NCBI RefSeq assembly: GCF_033118175.1
Contig: NC_083694.1
Location: forward strand, 42,493,608 to 42,557,607
From: Dama dama
Taxonomy: Eukaryota; Chordata; Mammalia; Artiodactyla; Cervidae
Length of the DNA: 64,000 nt
Direction: 5' to 3'
How positions within the stretch are numbered: the stretch's first letter is position 1; the number at the start of each line of letters is the position of its first letter. Below the pieces are notes generated by a model. That model was not told the DNA's origin. It worked only from the letters and a program-made list of their open reading frames with translations, and ran no database searches. This document shows positions 37,028 to 46,730 of this stretch, piece after piece. The position numbers and the translations under genes are program-made.

Positions 37028-38076
37028 TTTTATGTTATATTTATTAAAGACTCAATCAAAACAAGATTTTCAAGAAACTTTCACTGCAACCGTAGAAGAC
37101 CTAAAAACCAGATTAAGGAACACTTTTAAGCAGAGTAACCAAGTGCTTCCCAGGGAAAAGATTTTGATAGGCAAAACACAATAAAACAGCATTCTTGGTT
37201 AATATTGACTTAAACAATTTCAGTTCCTGTTTTTTGAGATGACATCACAGCAAGATTGCCAACATATTGGTTACTGTTCAGATTTCATCACGTTTATAAA
37301 AATCTAATTTCTAATATATTGTAAATGAAGCTTTCTAAGACATAAGCACATAGGCCTTTCATTTCACACAATTCAGGGAGAGGGGAATACAAAGCTGCCT
37401 TTTTTCAAGTACTATTTCACAGAAAAACGACTAAACCCAATGGATAAAAGAAATACTGTCTTTAGAAATACCCCCTGAGATTTCTGGAGGGGATTTTATT
37501 TTTTAGTTCCAGTAACTGCACTAAATTTTCGGGGGCGGTTAACAGTGTTACATATTTGAACACGCTTTACAAAAAAAATAACGGAGAAAAATGGTAATTC
37601 CCCCACGCTACACTCAATCCTGATAAGATTCTTCGCACTTAGCTCTCTCGTTGTAAACGACGGCCGCCATGCCGGGGTCTTAATCGCTTTTAGCCTATTT
37701 TTCCGCACTTTGTTTCCCATGCAACACAGATTTTAGTAAACGATGTTAACAAACACAAGATTAACTAGCTGCAGGCTGGTGCGATGTTATGCACGCAAAT
37801 TCTAGAAGCTTCAGCGTTGCTACTACGCTGGCGAGCGAACGGCGCCCTCTGCGAACCCTGGGAGACCGCCCCCTCCTCAGACGCGGCTAGACGCCGGCCG
37901 GGTCCGCCCCGGTTCGGGGACCCTCTAGGGGTACAGCGGGCGGCCCGCGCTCCCACGGCCTAAGCTCGAGCCGCGCTCCCTATGGCCCAAACCTGAACCG
38001 CGCCTCTTTTCCCACAGACGGCCAACCTCGGCCCGTTCCGTCAGCACGTCTGCACCGGTGACCACTGGGCCGGTAC

Positions 38077-38210
38077 CGCACTAAACCAGGACGCACGCAA
38101 GCGCGCACGCGCGCACGCCCGCACGCACGCGCGCCGTCAGGCTTGGCCCTTCAGCCCCGCACTGCGCAGGCGCGCGCCGCCCTGCCTGGCTCCTTAGCCC
38201 CGCATTGCGC
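38077..38210 (-). other. PARK7: PARK7 noncoding exon 1 (approximate)
   Basis: Placed from similarity to the remembered human first exon and its ~1-kb distance to exon 2. A possible donor is GTACCG at 38076-38071, which is weak. Both ends are uncertain. Confidence 0.45.
38090..38135. repeat. Alternating CG/CA purine-pyrimidine tract
   Basis: About 45 bases of near-perfect alternation of purine and pyrimidine (CGCAC and GCGCG units) at the presumed PARK7 first exon. Confidence 0.85.
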
Positions 38211-38460
38211 AGACACACGTAGCTCGCCTCACGTGATGTCATATCCGGGCGAACTCACCTAGGGGAATCTGCGGTACCTCTTGCCTTTCTGCGTCTAGAC
38301 TGTACGCCTAGGCTTGATTCCATTTGGAACAACAAGCGAAAGCGGAATCCTCTAAACTCACGCATTCTCCCGAAATCTCCCGCATCTGATGGACGGCCCA
38401 GCGTGCCCCCAGCGCACGCTGAACTTAACCCGTTTTTCATGCTGCAAGTTTTCCCCTGTG

Positions 38461-38654
38461 CTCGTCGGGAGAGCTGCTTAGGCTTGCTTTAAACCCGCAT
38501 TTTCACAAAATAAAATAGTTCCTTCATACTTCCTTTGTGCCTTCAGGGTTCTCTTTGCATGGTTCTGTTTTTTGGCGCGCGTTGTCTAGTCACCTCTGCT
38601 CTGTTATGACTCTTTAAGGTCCCCCCAGTTCGTCTGTGACTGATTTGGCTAGTG
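38461..38654. other. Spacer between PARK7 promoter and retroviral LTR
   Basis: AT-richer unique sequence upstream of PARK7. It ends with the insertion target GCTA at 38655-38658. Confidence 0.5.
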
Positions 38655-38658
38655 GCTA

Positions 38659-39189
38659 TGTTTTAGCCACGCAGTCTGGGAAACAAACTCACTCAGAAGG
38701 ACAATGCAGATAGTGGAGTGCAGTTTATTACACTGGCGGGTCCAAGGAAGAGTCTCTTCTTAGCCAAGGATCCTGACCAGTTTTTTCTGAAAACCTTATA
38801 TACCCTAAGTGTACGTGCCCAGACTCACCTCCCCAAATTCCCTGAAACTAGTCTGAACAAAGGAAAAGAAAGATACAATCAAAGTTAACCCGTGATTCAT
38901 ATGCCTTAAGCCTAGGTAGTTAACAGTGGACAATTATTAATAGGTCTGTGGTCATACCCCAATAAGCTTAATAGAATTTATGATTCTATTCGGTTACACA
39001 GATAATTAGGGTATTCGTTTAGGCAACAGAGAGTCTAGGTATGAGCCCTGGGGCTCATTCATCCAGGGGGCCTGGTTTTCCAGTTGGTATGTCATTTCCA
39101 TACATACTGGGCATATAGCTCAAAGTCCACAGTCCGGCCCAAGATGGAGTCCTGCTTTCAAGATGAAGCCTGTCTCTTTTTCTCCTTCA
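38659..39189 (-). repeat. Retroviral 3' LTR
   Basis: On the minus strand: U3 from 39189, a TATATAAG box at 38802-38795, AATAAA at 38729-38724, then U5 to 38659. It begins TGAAGGAG and ends in ...AAAACA. A purine-rich tract (AGGAGTGGGGAA) lies immediately 5' of it at about 39190-39202. Confidence 0.94.
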
Positions 39190-39208
39190 TTCCCCACTCC
39201 TGATGCTC

Positions 39209-39520
39209 TTAACTCATAGTATGAGCATCATTCATAGGGATATATTGCACCCTGACTCTCCGACCTTCAATTTGGGAGAACGACATCAACCTTTGGGTTA
39301 CAAAGTTCGTAATATGTTGTAAAATAAAGGGTCCACAAAGCAGAACTATCAAGGCAACTATAACAATGGTAAATATAGTTTTCCACCAATCACCCTTCAC
39401 CCAAGATAGGACCAAAGTCCAAACAGGAAGATTATCATCAGACATAACTTTTACCAGAGCTTTCATGTCATCTAGGGTGGCTGATATATAGCCAGATAAA
39501 TCAGGAATATATACGCACAT
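39209..39520 (-). pseudogene. Retroviral env remnant (transmembrane subunit C-terminus)
   Basis: A 103-codon open frame encodes only the membrane-proximal end of TM. A long hydrophobic segment (about residues 50-70) follows a Trp-rich stretch and precedes a short basic tail. The surface subunit, the fusion peptide and most of the TM ectodomain are absent, so it is not a functional envelope gene. The position just upstream of the polypurine tract fits env. Confidence 0.75.
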
Positions 39521-39699
39521 TCAACTTTGATTATAGCACAGGTCCCTGTTTATACTGAAACTATGGTTAGTCTCAAGATGATACCAGCAAGTCCTTGTAG
39601 CAGCAGTTGATTGTAGAGCTTCATCTCTTTTTCTTCTTTGAGATGATCTTGGTTTCACGGGGATCAGTGGGGTCCTTCTGTGTAGTCCATTCGGCATCC

Positions 39700-42100
39700 T
39701 CCAGGTCTGCATGGTATGCTCTCTTCACCCTCATGTGTGGATCCCGGGAGTGACACCTGCAGCTTTAACTGCAGTCGGGCTGGTTAGAACAACAGTATAT
39801 GGACCCTTCCAATGTGGGGCCAAGGAGTCGTGTTTCCAGTCCTTGACCACACCTGATCCCCGGGCACAAATTCGTGAATCTGTTCCCCAAGGGGGAAAGG
39901 CACCCATTCTTGTACAAACAGTACCTGATTTATTACCTCACCCAGTTGTTCCATCTGCTGTGAAATCTCATCTCCCCTTACCTGAGGCAAATTTGTTGAC
40001 ACTGTTTTATTATGGGAGGGGGCCTCCCATACGCAATTTTGTGTGGAGAAGAGCCATGGGACCGAGGGGTCATCCTGAGTCTGAGCAGAGTCATCGGAAA
40101 CAAGTCCCCCCAGGAGCAGTCAGTCTCTAGGATCCACTTGGAGAGTGTCTCTTTAAGTGGCCGGTTGGTTCCTTCCACCATCCCAGAACTCTGGGGCCTG
40201 TATGCTGTATGTAATTTCCACTTGATGTTTAAAGTTTTGCTTACTTGTTATACTAAATCAGCTACGAAAGCCGGGCCATTGTCCGATCCAATGCTGGTAG
40301 GAAATCCAAATCTGGGAACTATCTCCCTAAGCAGGCACGAGGCCACTTTTGATGCTCTTTCAATCCAGGTAGGAAAAGCTTCTATCCATTCCGAGAACAT
40401 ACATACTATGACCAGCAGGTAATGGTAGTGTCAGTGAGGTTTCATTTCAGTGAAGTCCACTTCCAGGTGTTCAAAGGTCTTTTACCTGAATCCCTGGAAG
40501 TTTCTGTCTGGGCTGAGAGGCAGCATTGACCTGTGAGCAGGCAGTGCAGTTCTGAGATTTTTGTCCTGCATAGGGAAGAGAGGTGGGGAACCAAGAAATA
40601 TTTTCAAATTAGCTCTTCCAGTTTTTCATGGCCTAGATGGGTCGCTTGGTGTGTCTGGCTTACCAGAGTGGGTGCCAGCTCCTCTGGTACCAATAATTTG
40701 CCACTTGGCGATTCCCGCCATCCCTTTTCAGTCTTGATGGCTCCTTCCGCTTTGGCTAGTTGGTTTTGGGCTTCAGGGTATTTTGGAGAGTCCAGTGTTA
40801 GCTAAGGTAGCTCCGCCAATATGAGAGCTTTAATAGGGGCTTCACTTGTCACCCCTAAGCCCTCGGCTGGTTGTTTAGCGGTCTTATCTGCTAGTCTGTT
40901 CCCTGAGCCCGGGGGGATATTCTCTTTTTGACATCCTCAGCAGTGTATGACTGCAACCCTTTCTGGTTCCCAGGCAGCATCTAAAAGGGTCTTAATTTCT
41001 TCCTTATGTTTAATATCTTTTTCACTCGCTGTCAAGGTAGTGAAAGGTCTCTCTCCTTATACAGAGCCCTGTAGTGTGGCAAAAGCATACCTGGAGTCTG
41101 TGTAAATGTTTGTCTTGTTATCTTTTGACAGCTGGAGGGCCTGGATTAGAGCATATAGTTCAGCCTGTTGAACAGACCAGTGTGATGGCAGAGAGCTAGC
41201 CTCAACGATGGTTTCTCCCATGACTACTGCATAGCCCTACATTTGTTGTCCTTGTTTCACCAGGCTGGTGCCATTGGTGTACAGGACCCAGTCTGGCATA
41301 TTTCCTTGCAATCATGTGAGAGCCCACCTCTCCCACAAGAAAGAGAGTGGCCAGATTCAGGGCCTGACAAGGCTCAGTAGTAACATGGGGGTCCTCACAT
41401 AACAGTCCCTGGTATTGAGTAATCCAGGATGTTGACAGCCATTTATGGGGGTCCCCTCGCAGGAGAGTGTTGACCTCATGTGGGACTTTTAAGAACAAAT
41501 CTTGGCTCAAAGTCAGCTTGGTTGGCTCCCGGACCAGTAAGGCAACTGCAGCAACTGCCCATAAGCATCCCAGCCACCCAGTGGCAACGTTGTCCAGCTG
41601 ATTAGAGATAAGTAACCGATCTGTCCCATGTCCCCGGAATCTGGGACAACACTCCCGTAGCCACCTTGTCCTTTTCAGTCTCGTAAAGAGTAAATGGCTT
41701 AGCAAGTTCTGGCAGGCCCAAGGCGGGTGCCGACATAATTGTACCGGGTTTGAGTTCTATTAACAGTGGGACTTGTTTTTGCAAGCCTGGGGGGAGGGGG
41801 GTGGTCTTCCGCCCAGACCTCAGGAAATTGTTGAGTTAACTCTCTCTCTTGACTGTTTAGCCCGTCAGGTTTCCTTGCCGGGAGATTGTGCAACCTCCAT
41901 TCATCTTGAGGGGTTCCTGAGAGGAACAGTAAATAGGTGGTTGAGTCCACTCGAACAGTGGGTCTTTCGTGGGGGGAAAGGTCAATTTAGATAGCAAGTG
42001 TCCCCAATTTAGACAGCAAGTCTCTTCCTAACAAAGGTACTGGGGCATTCAGGGATGTATAAAAATTCATGAGTCACTTGGTGTCCCCCCCATCTGACAT
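39700..42100 (-). pseudogene. Retroviral pol remnant (protease end, partial RT, RNase H, integrase)
   Basis: Minus-strand pieces in order: the protease C-terminal end (about 42090-42030), the RT N-terminal region (about 41870-41730), a jump to the RT connection domain (about 41720-41380), RNase H (about 41290-40900), integrase zinc-binding and core (about 40650-40000), and the integrase C-terminal part (about 40000-39780). The protease active-site region and the RT palm with its YxDD box are missing. The first RNase H aspartate is changed to Asn (codon 41273-41275). Multiple stops are present. Family assignment is from gamma-type integrase and RNase H patterns. Confidence 0.85.
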
Positions 42101-42102
42101 TT

Positions 42103-42611
42103 TCAGGGTAGGTTAGAGACACAAAGGCTGCATTTATCACCATCTGAGACCCAGCAGCCTCTGGCTGGGTCTATTGGCGTATAAAGTCTATTGGCCTCGC
42201 ACAGTCTTTCGCAGAACTCAGAAGGTGATTCGCTTTCCCTTTGAATCACTTCAGAGGGTTTTGCGATACTCATAGCTTTTCGGGCTCCCCTCTTGAGACC
42301 TTGTAAAATAGTCACCCGATATAACCTTGTCCAAGTAGGAGGGTCTTGAGCTAACCCTAACCATGAGTCATTTATGTATAGTGACCCAGGTGTCCTGGTT
42401 CTCCTGTGACTACTGTATAGACTGCTTCCACTATTTTTAAGTTCATGCTGTTCTCTGGTGGCCATCCTACTCCCACAGGGGGCCATTTGACCTCACAGAG
42501 TATGTGGAGGTGGTTAGGCTTCATCTTCACCCCATAATCTCCTCCAAATCCCTTCCTTATATTTTTAATCATGCACTCCGATACAGTTGCCTTAGATTCA
42601 CTTCCCCCCAT
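42103..42611 (-). pseudogene. Retroviral gag remnant (matrix start and capsid end)
   Basis: The matrix part starts at 42611 with Met-Gly-Gly-Ser, a myristoylation-type N-terminus, and carries the Trp-Pro-rich block typical of gamma-type MA. A frame change near 42400 joins it to a late capsid piece with the major homology region (about 42270-42200). The p12-like part, most of the capsid and all of the nucleocapsid are absent. Confidence 0.85.
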
Positions 42612-42700
42612 CTTGCTTATCTTCTTGGACCTTCTTCTACTTTTCCTTTTTGTTCTGTCTATGAAGTTCTCAGTACCCTATGTACTTCTGATATTTCCAC

Positions 42701-43072
42701 TCAATGACACTTAAATTGCCATTCTGCCTCCTTCCTAATTGGGGTGAGAAGAGCCTTACCTACCAGATCCCAGAGGGAGAAGGGGGATTGGCGTGTCTTC
42801 ACCTGTTGGTCAGCACAACCGAACCAGAACACCACGTGGTCCAAGACTGTTTCTCCCTTAACTTTTAAAGTCCATTCTGCCTTGGTGGGCTTGATCAGGT
42901 GCGGATGAAAAAACAGATGGGTTAAATATCCCATGTCCAAGGCCGTGTCTGGAAAAGCCAATTCGTACTCACTTATGTATCCCCCTCCTTCTAGCCTGAC
43001 AATTCCAAGGGGGTCAAGAATTTCATAGCAGATGGGACACCTCCTTAGGGAGGGCAGAATATGAGCACACAA
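42701..43072 (-). pseudogene. Open frame in retroviral leader, upstream of gag
   Basis: 123 codons between the primer site and the gag start. It has no recognised domain. It contains several Cys and hydrophobic blocks and could be a pre-gag type reading frame or simply chance. It is notable because the rest of this provirus is riddled with stops. Confidence 0.4.
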
Positions 43073-43504
43073 AAACCAAGTTTCTTCTCCTAAAAATCCC
43101 CTGGCAATTGCTTGGTAATAATTTTCCCCAAGACGACGTGGACACCACCTCCTAAATGAGCTTCACAAAGTTCCTTCCTAAGCCCTAACACGCTCATCAA
43201 CCTGTGTATCAAGCAATCATTGCCACCTGCCTATTCCAGGCTCCTGTGGGTCTGTGCCCCTTCTAATCCCTCCCAGGGGGGTGATCAGGCCCCCTCTTCC
43301 ACCCTACCGGGTGGGTTCCTCATCACCTGAGCGCTCAGTTCCCCTGCTGCCATCCACTACCTGATAACATGAAAGGTCTGGACATTGAGAAGCAGAATCC
43401 TTCCAGAAGGGCGAGGTGCCTTCCCTCCCCCCCCCCCCAGAAGATTCGAGCCGCAAGGCCTCGGAGTAGCCCCAAATGTGACTTGTCTCCTCAAAGTGAG
43501 GAGT

Positions 43505-43522
43505 TTCCCGGCCAATGCACCA
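43505..43522 (-). other. Retroviral primer binding site for tRNA-Gly
   Basis: Minus strand TGGTGCATTGGCCGGGAA, two bases downstream of the 5' LTR end. It is complementary to the 3' end of tRNA-Gly (…TTCCCGGCCAATGCACCA). Confidence 0.92.
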
Positions 43523-43524
43523 AA

Positions 43525-44058
43525 TGTTGTAGCCACACGTTCTGGGAAACAAACTCACTCAGAAGGACAATGTAGATAGTGGAGTGCAGTTTATTACACT
43601 GGTGGGCCCAAGAAAGAGTCTCCTCTTAGCCAAGGACCCTGACCAGTTTTTCTGAAAATCTTACATACCCTAAGTGTACGTGCCCAGACCCACCTCCCCA
43701 AATTCTCTGAAACTAGTCTGAACAAAGGAAAAGAAAGATACAATCAAAGTTTATCCGTGATTCATATACCTTAAGCCTAGGTAGCTAATAGTGGACAATT
43801 ATCAATAGGCCTGTGGTCATACCCCAATAAACATAATAGAATTTGTGATTCTATTCAGTTACACAGATAATTAGGGTATTCTTTTAGGCAACAGAGAGTC
43901 TAGGTACGAGCCCTGGGGCTCTTCCATCCAAGGGGCCTGGTTTTCCAGTTGGTACTTCGTTTCCATAGATACTGGGCATATAGCTCAAAGTTCACAGTCC
44001 GGCCCAAGATGGAGTCCTGCTTTCAAGATGGAGCTTGTTCTGTCTGTTTCCTCCTTCA
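43525..44058 (-). repeat. Retroviral 5' LTR
   Basis: Partner of 38659-39189. AATAAA lies at 43595-43590. The TATA position reads TATGTAAG instead of TATATAAG, so the original promoter box is degraded in this copy. Confidence 0.94.
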
Positions 44059-44229
44059 GCTAATTTCATGTGTATTTTGTTCTCAAAATAGTATTTTTAA
44101 TAGAGTTTAATGCTTCACCCACAGGATTAGAATAGGGGCTGAACACAGAAGTCAGGGACACTAGATTGGCTTTCAGACCACAGTTTTGGTGGTTTTTTTT
44201 TTTTTTTTGGTTTGTTTTTCTAGTGCATA

Positions 44230-44521
44230 ATGATGGAGAAGGCAATGGCACCCCACTCCAGTACTCTTACCTGGAAAAAAATCCCATGGGCAGAGGAGCC
44301 TGGTAGGCTGCAGTCCATGGGGCTGCGAAGAGTCGGGCACGACTGAGCGACTTCACTTTCACTTTTCACTTTCATGCATTGGAGAAGGAAATGGCAACCC
44401 ACTCCAGTCAGTGTTCTTGCCTGGAGAATCCCAGGGACGGGGGAGTCTGGTGGGCTGCCATCTATGGGGTCACACAGAGTTGGACACGACTGAAGTGACT
44501 TAGCAGCAGCAGCAGCAGCAG
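44230..44521 (+). mobile_element. BOV-A2-type dimeric SINE with (AGC)n tail
   Basis: Two monomers ('gagaaggcaatggcacccca' and 'gagaaggaaatggcaaccca') separated by 'cactttcacttttcactttc', ending in an AGC run at 44502-44521. It is flanked by the 10-bp duplication AGTGCATAAT at 44222-44231 and 44520-44529. Confidence 0.93.
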
Positions 44522-44529
44522 TGCATAAT

Positions 44530-44889
44530 AAAAATTATATGTAGCCTATTAAGTATGCAATAGGATTATGTCTTAATAAAGTATATGCTTTATTTAAAAA
44601 ATATTCCTAAAAAATGCTAGCCATCAACTGAGCTAGTGAGTCCTATCTTTTTCCTGATGAAAAGGTTTTGGTGGTGGAACCTGGGATATTGATGACTGCT
44701 GACAGTATAGGGCAATGCTTGCTGAAGGTTGGGGGTGGCTGTAGCAATTTCTTAATAAAATTTGCTGGGTCAATTGGCTCTTTCCTGAAGTAATAAGGCC
44801 CACATTGCGGGGGTGGGGGAGGGGGCGGCAGGGGGAGCCTCATTGTTAACATGGCTCATTATGTAGACCTTTCAAATAAAGAATAAAAT
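44530..44889. other. No gene recognised
   Basis: AT-rich unassigned DNA with a G-rich run (GGGGG/GGGGGCGGCAGGGGG) at 44808-44838. Confidence 0.4.
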
Positions 44890-45215
44890 CACAGTGATCC
44901 TTGAGACTGACCAAATTGCCCAAATGACATTCTTTTTTCTCACTGGCACCTCTCTTCTCAAAGCTGCAAGACCACCAAATTCCAGACCTCCAACTATGAT
45001 CACAGGACTCAACTACAGGCTAAAATTAACCATCCCTTCAGAAAATTTTTCATTGGTGGGGTATAAGAAAGACCCCATCAGAAAGGGAGGACGCTGGTTC
45101 TCCTCAAGGACCAGTCACCCTCTGATTTCCCTCTAATAAATTTCTCTTTTCTTGCCTGAATACCCTGCTCGCTCTCTTTTTCTCTGCACTCGCCTTACAG
45201 AAAGGAGACCTTCTA
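44890..45215 (+). mobile_element. LTR-like fragment (possible solo LTR)
   Basis: A TATAAG box at 45062-45067 precedes AATAAA at 45135-45140, followed by a C/T-rich U5-like stretch ('gctcgctctctttttctctg'). This is the promoter-to-poly(A) arrangement of an ERV1-type LTR. No matching second LTR or clear target duplication was found. Confidence 0.4.
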
Positions 45216-46000
45216 TCACGCAATACTATTTGGTAAAATTTTGCCCACAGTAAAGCTTTTTTAAAATGGGAATTCTCTCAAACCCCGCTACTGCTTTGTC
45301 TGCTAAGCTTATGTCATATTATAAATCCTTTGTCGTCATTTCAGTTTCACAGTATCTTCACCAGGAGTAGATTCCCACTCAAGAAATCACTTACTTTGTT
45401 CATCAGTAAAAAGTTACATCTCGTCTCCTGAAGATAAAGTTTTATCATGAGATTGCAGCAACTGAGTCATCTTCAGGCTCCACTTCTAGTTCTGGGAGAA
45501 TTACCAAAGTGTACCCCAGAGACACAAAGGGAGCAAATGTCGTTGGGAAAATAGCACTGGTAGGCTTGCTTGATGCAGGGTTGCCACAAACGTTCCATTT
45601 GTAAAAATGAAATGTCCGTGAAGCACAATTAAATGCAATAAATTGATGTATGTCCATGCTTGATTAATTAAGTTCTTGAAATTCTAATCTTGTGAAAATG
45701 CACAAAAGAAACCTAAATCAGAGTGGAGTGCAGAAACCATGAAGGGAGGGCCTAATACACATATCACTCACTGCACCTCACAGGCTCGGGGAAAGAAAGA
45801 AAATTTCCTTCTGACACAGCAACAAGCTGCCCATAATTGCAGCCAATGAAAAAAACCACCACAGCCCTCCCCAATTTCATTCTAAAATCTAATAAATGTT
45901 GACTTTCCTTTGAATGTCTTATTTTTTTAAGGTCAACAATCTCAAATTATGTTTTTAGAAGTCTTTGATTAGTGATACGTTTACTAGTTTCAAAATCCAA
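45216..46000. other. No gene recognised
   Basis: Unassigned AT-rich sequence, short chance frames only. Confidence 0.4.
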
Positions 46001-46009
46001 AATGATAAT

Positions 46010-46730
46010 GATTCCATAGAACTAGCTGGGTCCCCATCCAATTCCATTCCCACCTTCTAGGTAACTACGTTCTTAGTTTCTTGGGCATACTTCCAGTGTT
46101 TCTTTATGCATGCACAAGCAAATACAAATACTATTGTTTTCCTTTCTCATAGAAATGTAGCAGACTATTTTGTTATATACTTCCCTTCCTGCTGCCACTA
46201 CCATACTAAGAATACCTGGAAGATTTTCCATATCAAAAAGAAGTTCCTCATTTTATTTTTCTCCTGAATAAAATAGTATGCCACTGTGGGTGGGCATGTT
46301 CCATATCTTATTTACTGCCATGTGCATGCTCATTTGTGGCTGACTCTTTATGACCCCATGGACTGTAGCCTCCCAGGCTCCTCTATCCATTGGATTTCCC
46401 AGGCAAGAATATAGGAGTGGGTTGCCATTTCCTTCTCCAGGGGATATTCCCGACCCAGGGATTGAATCCACACCTCTTGAGTCTACTGCATTGGCAGGTG
46501 GATTCTTTACCTCTGGGCCACATGGGAAGCCCTTATTTACTGGTGTCCTACTGTCAACACTTAGGTTATTTCCAATTGTTTTCTGTCAAAAGCACTGCAT
46601 TGAATGATCATATTCTTAGGTGCTACTCGTGCAAGTATAACTGGAGGGTAAATTTCCAGAAGTGGGAAGTACATTTGATTGACTCCATACAAGTTGAATC
46701 ACTTAGCATTCTCACCAGTAATATGAGGTC
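46010..46730 (-). mobile_element. Old L1-like fragment, antisense, split by a SINE
   Basis: Plus-strand phrases 'ccactaccatactaagaata' and, after the SINE, 'ttaggttatttccaattgtt' and 'ctggagggtaaatttccaga' are reversed L1 3' sequence. Confidence 0.5.
46318..46531 (-). mobile_element. Bov-tA-type SINE with 11-bp target duplication
   Basis: Antisense SINE flanked by CTTATTTACTG at 46307-46317 and 46532-46542. Confidence 0.92.

Larger units (their letters stand above)
37740..38460. promoter_or_regulatory. PARK7: PARK7 CpG-island promoter
   Basis: CpG-dense block starting about 0.7 kb upstream of exon 2. On the minus strand 38130-38215 reads through two copies of a CTGCGCA...GCGGGGCT block followed by GCGCGCGTGCG, which resembles the human PARK7 exon 1 region as I remember it. 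Visible motifs are the E-box TCACGTGA at 38229-38236, an overlapping CRE-like TGATGTCA at 38234-38241, and NRF1-like GCGCA repeats at 38100-38180. There is no TATA box. Transcription is expected leftward from about 38150-38220. Confidence 0.82.
38655..44062 (-). mobile_element. Endogenous retrovirus, class I (gamma-like), internally deleted provirus
   Basis: A 5.4-kb provirus on the minus strand, flanked by the 4-bp duplication GCTA (38655-38658 and 44059-44062). LTRs at 38659-39189 (3') and 43525-44058 (5') both begin TG and end CA. Internal order is primer site, leader, gag, pol, env remnants. The length is well below the usual 8-9 kb because several coding blocks are missing. Stops and frameshifts disrupt every gene. 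By hand the LTRs differ at roughly 40 of about 530 positions, so the insertion is old. It cannot make infectious particles. Confidence 0.95.

Noticed and set aside
40012..40422. 136-codon plus-strand frame across the provirus
   Set aside because: Antisense to integrase remnants. Retroviral antisense frames of this size are common by chance.
44890..45215. A second LTR belonging to the 38.66-44.06 kb provirus
   Set aside because: The sequence is unrelated to the paired LTRs and the provirus already has matching ends with a GCTA duplication.
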